Shown: positions 25,415-39,071 of the stretch, one piece after another
Layout of the letters: every line of letters begins with the position of its first letter
How positions within the stretch are numbered: the stretch's first letter is position 1
NCBI GenBank assembly: GCA_905331475.1
Contig: CAJNYU010001305.1
Span: 372,001-436,000, forward strand
Origin: Rotaria socialis
Taxonomy: Eukaryota > Rotifera > Eurotatoria > Philodinida > Philodinidae
Direction of reading: 5' to 3'
DNA length: 64,000 nucleotides
Translations under genes and position numbers: made by a program
The notes under the pieces: generated by a model
Database searches by the model: none
What the model was told of the DNA's origin: nothing
The model's input: only the letters and a program-made list of their open reading frames with translations

Positions 25415-28400
25415 ATGAGAAGACTAAATTCACATGTTGCTAAAGTCCTATTGCATGTAGCTGCTGTTTGTTGTAATATTGTATTAGTTGCTGTGGTAAT
25501 TTAATTGACATTAGTTTTTATTTAAAATTTCACAAATATTTTCATGAACATGATCTATTCGATATGTTAATATATGTTTAACACAATAGCGTAGTCCATA
25601 TACAATAGATGACAACTGTCGATAAAATATTTCTTTCATACCGATGCACGCTATCTAAAAGATTCAATTCCCATGAGATGAAGCAGTTTTCTCATTTTAA
25701 AAGTAAAATATCTCTTCACTATGTTCCGTTTATTGTTCAGTTAATATTAGAATGAATAATCGAAAAACACACTTAGCACATATTTATCGTGATGACTTGA
25801 ATTCTTTTGTAGGCCATCCGAATGTAATTTACTTAAAACATCCACAAAGAAATAAAGAAAAATTGATGTATTTCGTAGCGACGTTCTAAGTTCATCAATA
25901 GTACTCGTAGCTGTAGTCGATATGGATGTAAATTTGAAAATTTCATTTGCATGTAACTAGTATATTTGGGTCTCTTACGAACTACATTATTTTGTATGTT
26001 TTTCTTCGAGTCATCGATGAATGAAAATCATTTTGATAAAAATCCGACTAGTCAATTAATTATATAATAGATTTTATGCTATGGCACTTTTTCTTGAATT
26101 GATGTAATATAACATGTTATAATGCAATTATGATACTATAGGGTAGTATTAAGAGAATGAAATCTGTTTGTATAGTTATTAACATAGTGTTGATAATAAT
26201 TTTGGTAGTGGTCCATAGAAATTCACTAATTTAAAAAAAAAATCGTTTTGATTCTTTTCAAATTCTAATTGAGAAAATATGAGAATTCGATTTAATAAAA
26301 CTATCACTAAAGAAAGCTGATGAAAATTTTGGTGTACACAGTTCTTTACATTATTTTATGAAAAATCACCGAGTACCTAGCGAATAAAATAATTTTTAAA
26401 TCACCTATAGTGAATGATAAGATTTTTCTTATCATCAATAAGAGAAGTACTTCGTGTCAACTATCAACATTCTATGTATATCACGAGTAGCATGAGCACA
26501 AATACAATCATGCTATAACCTCGTGTGAACTTTATTGATGTCTTTATTAGAATTTCTGTAGTAAATAGAAGTTCGTGTAGCGAATAATATTGATTGACCC
26601 GATTATTATTATTCGGTTTTGGCCAAGTCTTTTGTTTATGAATCCTTTCAGGCAGTCATTAATGACAATATAGTAAATTAGTGATGACACATAGGAGGTT
26701 TGAATGCACGAAATAGAATCATATTTGAAGTGAAATGACCATTTTTCACTTTTGGATTAGTACACTGAGATTTTACCAGTAAAAATAAATACGTAACTAT
26801 TTTGAATCATTGATAAAATTATTTGCCTAAGTAATATTTGGATGATATGATGAAAACTCAAAATACCTGATATTACTTTTCAGACAAAGTACTGAGGTTT
26901 TTGTTGTCCAACATTCAACAGACGAAAAAGAACTTCGCCATGTCGCAGAACAGTACTGCCAACTTCTCACGTGTTGGCATATTTAGAGTCTTAATTTTTC
27001 TTTAGTAGAAAATTTCATTTTAGTTTTTACTAACAGTTTTAAGCTCTGCTAAAGTTTAAAATTCTTTTGCAATACTATTAAAGACGAATGATGGTGACGA
27101 TTTTAACTTCATTTTCTAGCTTCGAAATGTATGCAAATCAACATGAACAGAAACAAAATGAAATTCAACTCATCAGTTATATGGAGATCACGTAAGAAGC
27201 AAAAAATAAAAGAAAAAATGAGGATGTATAACCTCGTGTATTAGTACAGATCATTAGAAGTTAAAAACTATTTAACAGTAACATGTACTAAAAATCAATC
27301 GCATTCTATTAAATTATTATTGGAAATCCAACGAACATAATCAAGCAGTGAATCAATTTCAATTTTTTCGAATGTTTCAAGTCACATTGATATTTACTTA
27401 TCGCATCTGTACAGATATGAGACCGATAAAAATTTCAATTTTTCATAAATACATGTTATAAAAAGACTACTCAAATCTTTCTTGAACTGTTCATGAACAG
27501 GTAACTATGTTATTCTGACTTTCAATTTGTTATGTCAGGAGATATCTCTCCTGACATAAGGAGACTCCATGTTGGTATGATATCATCACTGTACATCAAT
27601 GGCATTCTTACTCCTCTTTTTCAATGGCTCTTTCATCATGGATAACGGACGATAAAGAATGGAATAAGAGAAAGAGAGAGAATTACATTCTTTGTTGTTT
27701 TTCTTGTTTGTTGATTCATTCGCTTGTTTGGTTTTGAAAAGAAAGGAATAAGAATAAAAAAGAAAACGGGAAAAGGACCTAACACAATTCATAAGTCGAT
27801 GACGAGAATTCTGTTTTTAACCTCAACTCGTTGGCCCAAACAGTAGATGATATTCTAACAGCATTGGCAGATACTCGTGTACGTAAAAAAGAAATTTAAC
27901 AATGCATCAGCCATAGAGTATATTATTCGATCACTTCATATCATCTATACACATGAGAAAAAAAATACTCTTGATACGTTGAACTTCTTATCACCGAAAA
28001 CCAGTTGCTCATTAGTTCGAAGTTATTCAAAAATCCAAAGAAGCATATAAATCTCTTATTCATCAAGTGTATTTTATTGTAGACAACTTGAACTATTCAA
28101 ATAAAGACCTCTCTCTTCAGTTGCCATTTGAAGTTGAGCGACTTTCATCACCAAAAAGTCGATTGCGACCGATAAAAAAGATCTTATTTTTAATGGTACT
28201 TTTGATATTCTACTACCCGAATTAGTAGAACAAACTTTCTATAGGCCACGTTACATATATATTTCACTTTTATATCTATACATGAAAATATGAGTCCAGT
28301 TTTTATGTCTTTCTACATGAATACAATTGGATTTCCAATGTATTTTTGTTGTCTTGTTTTTATTTCGGCCTAAAGTGACATATTTTCCTTCTTATTTGGA

Positions 28401-28560
28401 TGACGACAAAATGCTTGAAAGAGACTGGTTACAATATCTTGATCTGCCAACCAAGATACTACTATTACTCCTGACTTTGACGTCGCTTTTCAGCGAGTTC
28501 AAGTAACCATGAGCTGGAATCCACTGCAAACTAGGTCAATGCCTACTTGTTCTTGCCATA
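25415..28560 (+). pseudogene. Scattered coding-like fragments, unidentified decayed gene or genes
   Basis: Several short stretches on the plus strand read like protein but do not join into one frame. At 25415-25495 an ATG opens MRRLNSHVAKVLLHVAAVCC, a basic-then-hydrophobic start, followed by a GT donor. Near 25.81-25.89 kb there is HPNVIYLKHPQRNKEKLMYF. At 26883-26976, after an acceptor, there is QSTEVFVVQHSTDEKELRHV. At 27119-27191, between an acceptor and a GTAAGA donor, there is FEMYANQHEQKQNEIQLISY. Near 27.83-27.90 kb there is SLAQTVDDILTALADTRVRK. Near 28.02-28.26 kb there is SKEAYKSLIHQVYF and, in another frame, FNGTFDILLPELVEQTFYR. Near 28.37-28.48 kb there is DDDKMLERDWLQYLDL. The fragments may come from one gene or several. 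I do not recognise the family. Confidence 0.3.
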
Positions 28561-31500
28561 GTCGGATACTGTTATCACTCAACTGGATTTAACTACTCCA
28601 TAGGTCGCTAATTTATGTTTATTTTTTATCATCTATGATAAGTCGACTCTTGAACACACTTAAATGTACATTCATATTTTTAAGCAATCATGTTAAATAC
28701 GAAATTAGATCTATAATATTGCCATTGAACTTTTCTGTATTATACTCATGGCTGAGTAAAAAGCGAAGTTTCTATCTTAATTAATTTATATTAGCAATGA
28801 AATACTCCTGGCCTCGGATTGCAAGTTTTTGAAAATGTAGGAATTAGGACAGGATCAAATTTTTTAAAAATACAGGAAAATGTGTAAAAAATCAGAAAAA
28901 AATAGGATATCGAAACTTCGTTGTTTATATTTGAATTAAACGTTGTTTTAAACTTTTCCTGCATCAACTCAACATATGCACGAAATTTTTGCCAATATTT
29001 CATTTTAATTCTTGCTTAAATTAAATTAAATGAGCCAGACACAATTAAATTCAATCGAAATATGTTTATTTACATATTAATAAACTAATACAAAACAAAT
29101 CAGGGTGTGGGTAATGGTTTGTATGGTGTTTATCTCACATCAACGTACACTCATACCGAGTATGAAAATTTTCAAAAATTGCATTTTGAGTTTTTTAACC
29201 AAGAAATGTTTTCAAAACATATCAATGACAGATCGTTAGTTGTAGAATTTTAGTCTCAACAAGCTGGGCTATTTTGTTTTGACTTTCGTAGCTAAGCACA
29301 ATGTAAACTCTTATACACTTTCTAATTCAATTTACCGTTTATGAGCTTCCATACAGATGTATCAATTTCGTTTTTGTGTATAACGATTAGTTACAAAGAA
29401 AAGACTATTACTAATAAAAATCAAATAACTCTGATCATGTTAAATGCTTCAAAATTGATGAAGAAAAACTTTACCTCAGTGTTACTAAAAATGTCACGTT
29501 GTTTTCTTGCATTTTTTATCTAAGCAAAAATAGCTTGGAGAAAACGATTTTAGTGTTTTAAAACCTGGTCAAAAAGCACTACAAAGCTAACTCGAGAAGT
29601 GTTTCACTTGGAGAAATAGTTGCAGAAGAAACTGCAGCTTATTAGTGGCCCTGAAGAAAAGAGTCTTTTTATGTCACAGCCAAGCAACCAAAGCTCCTCT
29701 CTATAACCAAGAGACTTAATCCAAAAATAGTCATTTTATGGCATAAACATATCATGACAAGTTGCATCAAATCACGTTTGAACGAACTTTCTAACTCACA
29801 CAATTTCCAAGATAATGAAAAACAAAGTGTGTCAAAAAAGGTCACAGCGTTACGCTTGAACAAAACCATTTACGTAACTGCATATGATAGGCAACAATAA
29901 AAGCTTTTAAAAAACACACAACTATTTATAAAGACTATTTTACTTTGTTTGAATATCTTTTCTTAAAATAGTCAGTTATTTTCATTTTGTCCGTTTGATA
30001 ATGTGAAAAGAAATTGTAAATAAAATAGTTCCTGTAAAAAAATTCTAAGAATGCAAAAGAATCAATAATTATCGAATAGATTTGTTTAAAAAACATGAAA
30101 ATTATACTAAAGCAAGAGCGTTTTTTAGCAATTTTCTACTTTTTTTCATTTTTGTAGGAAATACAGGAAAATCCATCGAAATATAGGAGAAAAAATAGGA
30201 ATTTTTTTAAATATAGAAAATATAGGAAATATAGGACGAATCCGAGACCAGAAATTGAATAAAATAATTATGAATATTGACTTGCCACGTTTTTTTCTAA
30301 ATTTTCATTGTATTAAATAATGCATAGCATGATTTATTATCTACTTCTTTGATTTTCTTAGAAAACAGTACTAGGATCATGAAATCCTGTCAAGAATAAT
30401 AAATCCCATGTTTAATCGTTTTCAAACCGAACTTATTAAAGAGAATTTATCATAAAAGTGCCATTCATTTTTTTCGATAGATCATGATCATAATTGATCT
30501 CATTGTATTCATGAAATAAAAAATTGAAGATATTTACCTGTGTTTGCAAACTTTATTGTAATATTTGGACGAGTATAGAACCTCTGCATCCGCAAAATTT
30601 GCTTCTATTCACCAAAATTTCAATGAAAGTAATTCTTTTAAATAGTTTTCCTACGTTAGTGCAAGTCATATAAGCAGCAATATATAACTACTCAATAACG
30701 AACAATAATGATTAACTATTAAAATTATTCATCGTGAAAGATACGACTTGTGCACAGGTAAATATAGACACCGATTCTCAAGCTTCGATTTGTCAAAACT
30801 CGGTAATTTAACGTCCCAGAGGCTCTAACTTTTTCTGCAGTAAGATCTATGAAATTATCAGTTTTACGGAAAGTTTTAATTTCATTTGGTCAAACTGAGA
30901 CTACTCTAGAAAGATAGGAAGTCGGAGTAACGTACTCAGCGCTTAATAACACCCACACACCCTGTGTTTCTCAATGAACGATTAGAAAGTTTTCAATATA
31001 AACGGCCTTGAATCAAACATTTATTAAAGTCAATGTTTATATAGATAAAAAATGTGGAAACTTCAGACTTCATCCGAGAGTTAAGTGTACTGCAAAAAGT
31101 GCATGAGATATATGAGTCATTCTAGAATGTCTGAACAACAAAATTATCATGAGAAACTAGGCAATTTGATTTCTGGATGCAGTTTGTGTGCATTTTGAGA
31201 CGTTTTTCAAGCGATGTTTCGTTAGAAAGCTCCGATTTAGTTCAAAACTAATATCCGATTCAGAATCAGCGTTAAAAACTGAGTCGATTTATATATGTTG
31301 TGGATAATTCTGAGAAAAATTTGTTTTTTTGAAAAATCCCTGTACTCCCCCTCAGGGATGGTCTGATCAAAAATGACAATTTTTTCGATAACTCAGCCAT
31401 TTCTTGGCGGATCCTTCTCATCTTCGAACTCGACCTAAATATTGATGAGACAATTCTGTACACAAAATTTCAGCTCAATCGAATGTAATTGTGAAAAGTT

Positions 31501-34500
31501 ATCGAATAAACGGCCGGACACATTGACCAATTCTATAGTGTACTCTTTTTTTTTCGAGAACACAATAAAAGACATTGTTTTCAATCATACTTTTTCCTAA
31601 GAAAAAACGAGATTGATTATTTAGTTGCAGAAACTAATGTTAAATAAATACCGAAACAATGGCATGTTTCTATTATACTAAAATGCTCTTTTTTTTATGA
31701 AATATCAAGCCAATGAAGAATGAAATGGACACATAGTTTGATATCGATCGTATGAATCGTTATCGTTGTTAGATATATGTTTTGAAGACGTTAAGAAATT
31801 TAAAAATATTTTAAACCGACCAAGATCGTTAAACATGCGATAAACAAGTGTTGTACGTAATAGAGAAAGAAATGAATACATATTATTGAATATGATTGAT
31901 TGTTTTTTAAAAATGTAATTTTCTTTAAAAATAAATATATGTCTATCATTATTATACGTGCGGTGAAGCATGATTATTTGATGGATATGAGGATGTTTCC
32001 TTATACGCTCTCATTATTATTCTGTATAATTATGAAATTATCTATTTTGTTCATGACTTGTAAAAGTGTGGGACAAATAATAATAGACGAAATATTCATA
32101 TATATGTCGAAGGCTATTACAATCGAATAGAACATATTTCCTTGTTTGAAACTCAAAAGCAACTTAAATGAAGAATAAAATAATTGCAAATTGCCAAAGT
32201 ATTATCTAAATACTGCTACTAATCAAACATAACTGACATCCATTTTAGAGAAGCAAATATTTATAATAAAAAAATAACTAAAGTGACGTATTATATGTTG
32301 ACGATATCTGTTCATTTGTCACTAGAGATATAGACCGAGAAGACAAGAAAATAATATTTCATAGAATTCGATCTATTGACTGATTATTGTATACAGCTAA
32401 AAAAAATCAAATAATACCTTTTCTAAATGAGTTATACTTCGATTATGCTATAATTATACTTCTGTCATTTCATGTGAAACAAGAACAATTAAAAGAATGT
32501 TTCTCTTCACTTAACATTAAGTCACCAATGCGGTATTTCTTTTCTGCATTCATTGAGATAAGCTGATTGAAATGTTGATGATATTTTTTCCTGTTCTAAA
32601 AGATTTTTATTCTTTCAATCTCATATCAAACAGCCATATAAATACATCTCATACTCTTTGATTTTTTTCGAAAATAAGATTCAATAAGAAATTTCCACTT
32701 GAATTGTATTTTTCTCGATTGTACTTATTTTTCCCATTTACAACAACACAAATCACAAATCGTCATCATATGATAAATCGTTTTTTTTTTATTCCCGAAT
32801 CTATGCTAATTAAGAGAATACTATCCATATTCATAAGAAAAAATTAAGCCTATCCGATTTGATGATAATTTGTCTGAGAAATACGTATTCACATACATAT
32901 ATGAAAACCAATTGATATGTCACACACACTTCATTCTGAGAAAAAAACACTTGTCATTACTGTTGTTCGTATAATTGACAAGACAAACAAAAAGTAACAA
33001 TAGATATCAAACAAGGCAAAGATTATTCAGAGCAAAACTGACAAAACTATTCGAATCTCACACATAGTCTCTAGTGACAAGAATATATACAAAATCAGTA
33101 AACACAAAAATGATGACAACGACGACGACGACGAACATCGAAGTGCGAAATTCAATATAACAATAATTGGTCTCGTGTGCATACATATCGTGTGAATTAG
33201 TTGCATAACAAAATACCAAAAGAAATCGATTAATTGTTATTCATTTAACTTTCACTCTACATGAAATTAGTCGTAGACAATTAATCATGTAGATTAGTTC
33301 TGTAATGTATTATATCGAATGAAAACTAATTTGTTACATCTAAGTAAACAAATCGTTTCGAAATATAGCGACCAAAACATTTATTTTTTGTTTTATTTTT
33401 CAAAACTTCAAAGACATATCAAATTCGAAGTATCTGTCAAATGCGATTACTTGTTTATGACAAGAAGAAAAAGTAACAACAAGCTGATGTTATACCGATT
33501 GAAGCAAGTATAGAAAGATCATTCATTTTCACAATAATACGTGAGAAAAAAAGTGTTCATATCGTGATAAAAACAAGTCCGTTAGGCATGCGTTGCGGTG
33601 ACGCTTTAACTTTAGATTCTCTCTGTGTAGTGTTGATCGTTAAAAAAAGATTGAGACAAACAGATAATGTTTTTATTTTTCAATATAGAAATATTTTATT
33701 AGAAAATTTCACAGTTTTAACAAAAGAAAAACGTGTAATGTGATGATATCTAGATGAATATTTTGCTTTTGAAATCCTTCTTGTTTTCCTCTCTCTCTCT
33801 CTCTCTCTAAATCAATCAGATGATTAAATAGAAACGAAAAATAAAAATAAGACATGCTTATCTTTTTCTTTTCTATTCCACGCGAGAGAGAAACATTTAA
33901 ATCGTGTAACAGCTGCATACACAAATCAGTCAGTCGAACATATCTGTATGAACACAACAAGAAACCTCCTTTTCTTGTTGAATATTATAATCTATTTCAC
34001 TACTGACCAACACGCACAATAGATAATCAAGTATCAAAAAAAAAAATGTTCATCATTGTCAATCTTCATATTCGTTCGAATTGATCTTTTTGTATCCCAA
34101 TGCAAACTTCACGAGATACTTTTAGTAACAGGTAAACACTTTTTTGCTGTGTGCTATTGAACGTCATGTCTACTTTCTTTTATTTTTGGTTTCTTTTCAT
34201 CCCATATTTTCAATTTTTTCACACATCAATTTTCTTTCCGTAAATCGATTATTCAAGGTTGACATGATATAATTACAAAATGTTGCAATGAATGCTTATC
34301 TTGTATTCTAATTTTTTTAATTTTCAACAGGAGAATATTTGATAAAATATTCTTCTTTGATTTTTTTGTGTGTATCGAAATGTGTTAGATTGTGTTAATA
34401 GCACTCAGAAAAAGTGCAAATGAAAATAACATTGAAGTTTGCATTTCACGTTCGTTATCCTCTTCGCTTTTTTTTCTGTCCAACGAACTTTCTTTCTCAA

Positions 34501-34996
34501 GAGGGAAAGAGAAGAAAAAAGGATCCTATCCTTCATTGACATCGATCGTTTCTCTCATCCATCTTTCCTCTTTTTTCTCCTTTTGTTATGGACATATAGA
34601 TTCAAAATGAAAACAAAACTCATTAAGCTCGACAAAAATACAACTAGAACAGATATTTTCTCATTTATCCAAAGGATAAATCGATAGAATAACAATCTAA
34701 TGCACATATGAATACATGATTGGATATTAAACATTTATTTAATATGAATACTTTCGCTACGAGTTGGAATTTTCTAATACGGTAAGAGTTTCAGGCAAAA
34801 AAAAAGAACTGAAACTTCCTTCACTTTTATTATATTTTCTCACTAATTTGAATGAATGTTTAACCGTTGGGATATAGAAGCGACTGTTCAAAAGCATTGA
34901 TATACTGTTTATCAGTTGAATAAACATTGATGAATAAATTGCATAGAATGAAACCGTTAGAAATACTTCTGTTTTCTACATGATTAAACATGATAA
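28561..34996. other. Gene-poor interval
   Basis: No exon chain was found in these 6.4 kb. A possible degenerate element lies at 28808-30251. The stretch near 31.3-31.5 kb is slightly less AT-rich than its surroundings but shows no clear reading frame. A TC microsatellite is at about 33.79-33.81 kb. The last part is the upstream region of the CDC25 gene. Confidence 0.5.
28808..30251. mobile_element. Possible degenerate repeat element with short inverted ends
   Basis: The left end CTGGCCTCGGATT (28809-28821) and the right end AATCCGAGACCAG (30239-30251) are inverted repeats with one mismatch. Next to each end the plus strand is rich in TAGGA and ACAGGAAAA words. The interior has broken frames and no recognisable transposase. 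No target duplication was found. This could be coincidence plus simple sequence. Confidence 0.3.
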
Positions 34997-37397
34997 ATGA
35001 ATTTTAGACGAACGCCTCGACGTAAACTTGTTTTTTCTTCGAGTGATGACGAAACAGATAATAGTCCACAATCTATATCTTCAGGTAAAAACGAAAGAAA
35101 TAAATCATTTTTCAAATTTTCACATTTCGATGCTTTTTGTTTTGTCTTTAGTTCATATCCTAAGGCAGGAACAACATCAAGATGAACAGTGAGTGTTCTC
35201 TTTATTTTTTTTTCTCTCGAATTCTTTTGAAGTCTAAGCAAAGCGAAGAAGTGGATCGTATGAATATTAAACAATCCACCCCTATGGTTCACGACAAGAT
35301 CGTTTCACTTGATTTATGACTGACAATTGGATGACATTCAAGTGTATTAGGTGTTCGTTCGACCGTTGACATTTTTTCATTCCCAACGATTTTCCCTTGA
35401 CATAATTATATGACTAGTGTCAACTTACATCAGACATTTTCTTTTTCTTTCTTAAATTGATCGGTGCTACCCTGCTATTAGCAGATAGACAACAAAATGA
35501 TAATCTTATTGTATTTAACAGCGGTGAACTAAGCCGATTTTTAGCTGTTATTTGTTTATTGTCAACATATGAAACTGTTAAAAAAAGTTCATAGAAAAGA
35601 GAATGTTCGTTTATTTTTATTTTTGTTTTCGTCTAACTTTAGTTTGCCCGTACGAATTGGCACCACAGATCATCTTATAACAAAACAAACACGTTCAAAA
35701 TTAGAACACTATGGCTTCAATCAACTTTTACGACCAACATCTTTACGTAGTAGTAGTAAACGACAAACATTAGTTAAAGAACAAAAAAGTAAAAAGATTC
35801 GTCTTGATGAATTAACCCCCAATCAGTAGGTTTATTTCATTAATAGAAGAAAAATAAATAAATAGTCGTTATATTTCAATATAGAAATAAAACATCTTGT
35901 CATTCAATGCAAACACGATCGCAATCTTCATCGGTTTGTTTTATGAAACAAAACAATAAGATTTTATTTTAATTGAAAAAAAATTTAATTATTTCTAGGA
36001 TTCTCATTCCGATCAACTTATTCGATTATTTGATAAATCTCTTTCAACAGTGACACCAAACCGAGATAATGACGAAAATGATGAACATATTCGTAATCGA
36101 AATCGACAAATACCCTTACAACCATTACCTCTTTGCTTATCTGATAATGAAAAAAATATGCCAGTTTTAACGGTTATTTCTACTGAAGAAAATTTAAATA
36201 TTCATGTAAAATTTCTGTTTATTTTGAAATCTATTCTATCAAAAACCGCTTTTTGTTTGTGTCTCTTCAGAAACGTCTTCATGATGACGATGAAAACAGT
36301 GAAAATTGTCGATCTATAAAGCGTTCGAAACTAATCGATGAAAGTAATAAAGAAAATGATTTAATTATTAATCGTCCATCAATTGTTAAACGTTCTCGAC
36401 ATGGCATTGGCGTATGTCTTTCTATTTAAATAATTTGGCATTTTTTAAATTTCTATTCAATCGATTATTTAGTTAATTCGTAGTTTAACTGAACCCAACG
36501 AAGAACAAATAAAAGCATCCGTTGAACTTGGCTGTAATCGAGATTTAATTGGTGATCGTTCTTGCACATATCTCTTGCCACGATGTACAAGTCGTAAACA
36601 TCCTGATCTTGCTTGTATAAATCCTGAAACAGTACGTTAGAAAGACATTTTATTCTCATGAAATAATTTTAATTTATCTAGATGATTGATATTTTGAATA
36701 ATGTCTATGCATCTGAGATTGAGAATTTACATATAATCGATTGTCGTTATCCATACGAATATGAAGGTGGTCATATTCAATCAGCTAAAAATCTTTATAC
36801 ACGTAGAAAAATTTATAATGAATTTTTTCGTAAACCAATTGAACTAACAGATCCAAATAAAAGAAATATATTTATTTTTCACTGTGAATTTTCATCCGAA
36901 CGCGCACCGTCACTGTAAGTTATTGATGTTAGACTTTATTAAAATAAAGGTTCGTTTTTTCTTGTTTAGTTTAAGATATTTTCGATCTGAAGATCGAAAT
37001 ATACATGAACAAACTTATCCAGAATTACATTATCCAGAAATTTATTTACTCGATGGTGGTTATAAAGCGTTTTATGAATACTCGAAAGTATGAATTAGAT
37101 TTTTTCAAAAAGAAAACAAAAATTTAGACTTTTCGAAAATTTTCTTAGCAGTTTTGTATTCCGAATCAATATCGAACAATGATTGATGTTGATTATCAAG
37201 AAGAATATCGACAATATCGTCATGAAACCAAACAATGTGACAGATTTACAGGTACAAATGAGAGACCTAGTAATGGACGACGAACACGTGTATCTACATT
37301 TCGTTCTTGTCTATCATTTTCTTCTCAACCTGTTCAAAATCGTTCAATGAATATTCGTTATGATCTTCGATATACTGGTTCTCCATCACAATCTTGA
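34997..37397 (+). CDS. CDC25: M-phase inducer (CDC25) dual-specificity phosphatase
   Basis: There are ten exons: 34997..35084, 35152..35188, 35643..35825, 35885..35933, 35999..36205, 36271..36411, 36473..36631, 36682..36914, 36970..37087 and 37149..37397. They join in frame to 487 residues. CDC25 removes the inhibitory phosphates from CDK-cyclin and drives entry into mitosis. The C-terminal rhodanese-type catalytic domain has IIDCRYPYEYEGGHI, the active-site loop HCEFSSER (catalytic Cys at about residue 356, Arg at about 362) and LDGGYKAFYE. The N-terminal half is polar and probably disordered, with many Ser/Thr and a KEN motif at about residues 215-217 (SNKENDL). Such N-terminal regions carry regulatory phosphorylation sites and degrons. 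The first exon starts at ATG 34997 with basic MNFRRTPRRKLVF. AATAAA lies 1 base after the stop (37399-37404). All key catalytic residues are present. Confidence 0.94.
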
Positions 37398-38005
37398 AAA
37401 TAAAAGCAAATTTTTTTGTTTATCTCCCTTGTTTTATGCTACATCATATTGATGAATTAATATCTAAAAAAATTTCGTTTTTCTCCCTACTCCTCTTGTA
37501 TATTAAATACTCGTTGCTGAGTATCTAGATAATTTTGTTTGACTTCTATCGTCTTGAAATTGATTCTTTTTTTTCTGCTCGTTGGATGGTAATGAAGATT
37601 GAGGAGACTGCTTTTATCAATTGTTTTTTTTACTAGACTGGAGAAAAAGTTCCTTTTTTTCGGTTTTCTTTTCTTGCTTGTGTATGAAAAAGACGATAAA
37701 CAGAAAATTTATTATGATCATAGATATATATATTTTTTTGTCTCTTGTTATGCGCGTAATTTTACAGAAAAATTGACCAACGAATATATATACAAAGAAA
37801 TGCACGTAGCTGTCTTTTGCCTTTGATCTCGGATAGATATCAACATTATATATTAAGTATAATAATTAATCTAATATTAGGATAAAAGTGACAAGTCATC
37901 AGTAAACGCTAACGTCTGTCGTCAGTTAGTAGCACACACACATATATATATCGCATTTCCGTCGATAAAAGTAGATAGAGTCTTTAAAAATTCTTTTTCA
38001 GCATC
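37398..38005. other. Intergenic, no gene seen
   Basis: CDC25 3' flank and upstream region of the secreted-protein gene. AT-rich, and nothing else was recognised. Confidence 0.6.
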
Positions 38006-38890
38006 ATGACGCATCTTACAATTTCTATTCTTATTATTATCAATCTTGGATTGCATTCATACAGTAGTAATCTGTATCAAAGTTATACTCTCATATATGA
38101 TCCTTTGAAATCTAGTGAATGGTCCGATGATCATATTCTTACTTATATAACGACAGTACGATTATCTAATTATGATCATCATATATTTCAATATCGACGT
38201 TATCCATGTCAATATTTTTATACAGACGAAATTGAAATAAAACATAATAATGAAACATTTAATCAATGTATGTATAATACAGCAACGAGTGATTATGCAT
38301 ATAATTTTCAAATACATCTTACTTTTCATCATATGGATTCATTTATTCTACGCAATATTGCTATTCAATGTAAATATGTTAATTGTAGTTTATCATTATT
38401 AAAAGTAAAATCTACACATATTGATTGGAATAAAAATGGTAATCTTAGTAATATTAATTGTTCATTTAATACAATACAAATTTATAATATCACTAATGCA
38501 GCATATCCATTAACCGACTGGATAACATTACGATGTAATTCTTTATCTGCTTGTAATCATTCGAAATACAATATTGAACATGAATTATCATCAAATATTC
38601 AATTAATTTATAGTTCATTATATGAAATTGAAAAACCATATTGTTCATTAGAAAAAAATCTTGCTTATATTATTGAAACAAATTTTTTACAAACAAATCG
38701 TTTACTTGAACAGTTAATTGATCTTATTCAACGAGGTTTTGGTAAACCAAATGAACGTGAACAAGTTCATATGAAAGAATATATTGAACATATTGAAAAT
38801 AAATGGATAAATAATAATATGAATTCAACGACCAATGCAACAGAAATATCTGGAGAGGTGCAAGGAATTTTTATACATACAAAACATTGA
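38006..38890 (+). CDS. Secreted cysteine-rich glycoprotein of unknown function
   Basis: A single uninterrupted frame of 294 codons starts at ATG 38006 and ends in TGA. The first ~20 residues form a signal peptide (MTHLTISILIIINLGLHSYS). The mature part has about eight cysteines, concentrated between residues ~65 and ~215, and about eight N-glycosylation sequons, including NCS twice, NIT, NHS and a tail NST/NAT pair. No later membrane span is visible, so export to the cell surface or outside is likely (inference). The C-terminal ~80 residues lack cysteine and look helical (LLEQLIDLIQRGFGKPNERE). I recognise no domain. The lack of introns contrasts with most neighbours. AATAAA is at 38992-38997. 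Confidence 0.75.
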   Translation: MTHLTISILIIINLGLHSYSSNLYQSYTLIYDPLKSSEWSDDHILTYITTVRLSNYDHHIFQYRRYPCQYFYTDEIEIKHNNETFNQCMYNTATSDYAYNFQIHLTFHHMDSFILRNIAIQCKYVNCSLSLLKVKSTHIDWNKNGNLSNINCSFNTIQIYNITNAAYPLTDWITLRCNSLSACNHSKYNIEHELSSNIQLIYSSLYEIEKPYCSLEKNLAYIIETNFLQTNRLLEQLIDLIQRGFGKPNEREQVHMKEYIEHIENKWINNNMNSTTNATEISGEVQGIFIHTKH

Positions 38891-39071
38891 TTTTTTGTTT
38901 TTAATTAACTGAAATCTGTGTCGATTTTACTGACATCTATAAATAATTCTTTGGATTTGATCATCATAAATGTATCTTCTATTGTTATTGGAATAAAAAA
39001 ATAAGAAATTTTCTTCTTCTTCTTTAATATCTTAGTATTTTCAAAATTCTGCACCCATTGACATGTGTTAA

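Noticed and set aside
34392-34687. Overlapping frames rich in Phe and Ser before CDC25
   Set aside because: Both come from a pyrimidine-rich stretch; neither has homology or splice structure leading into CDC25.
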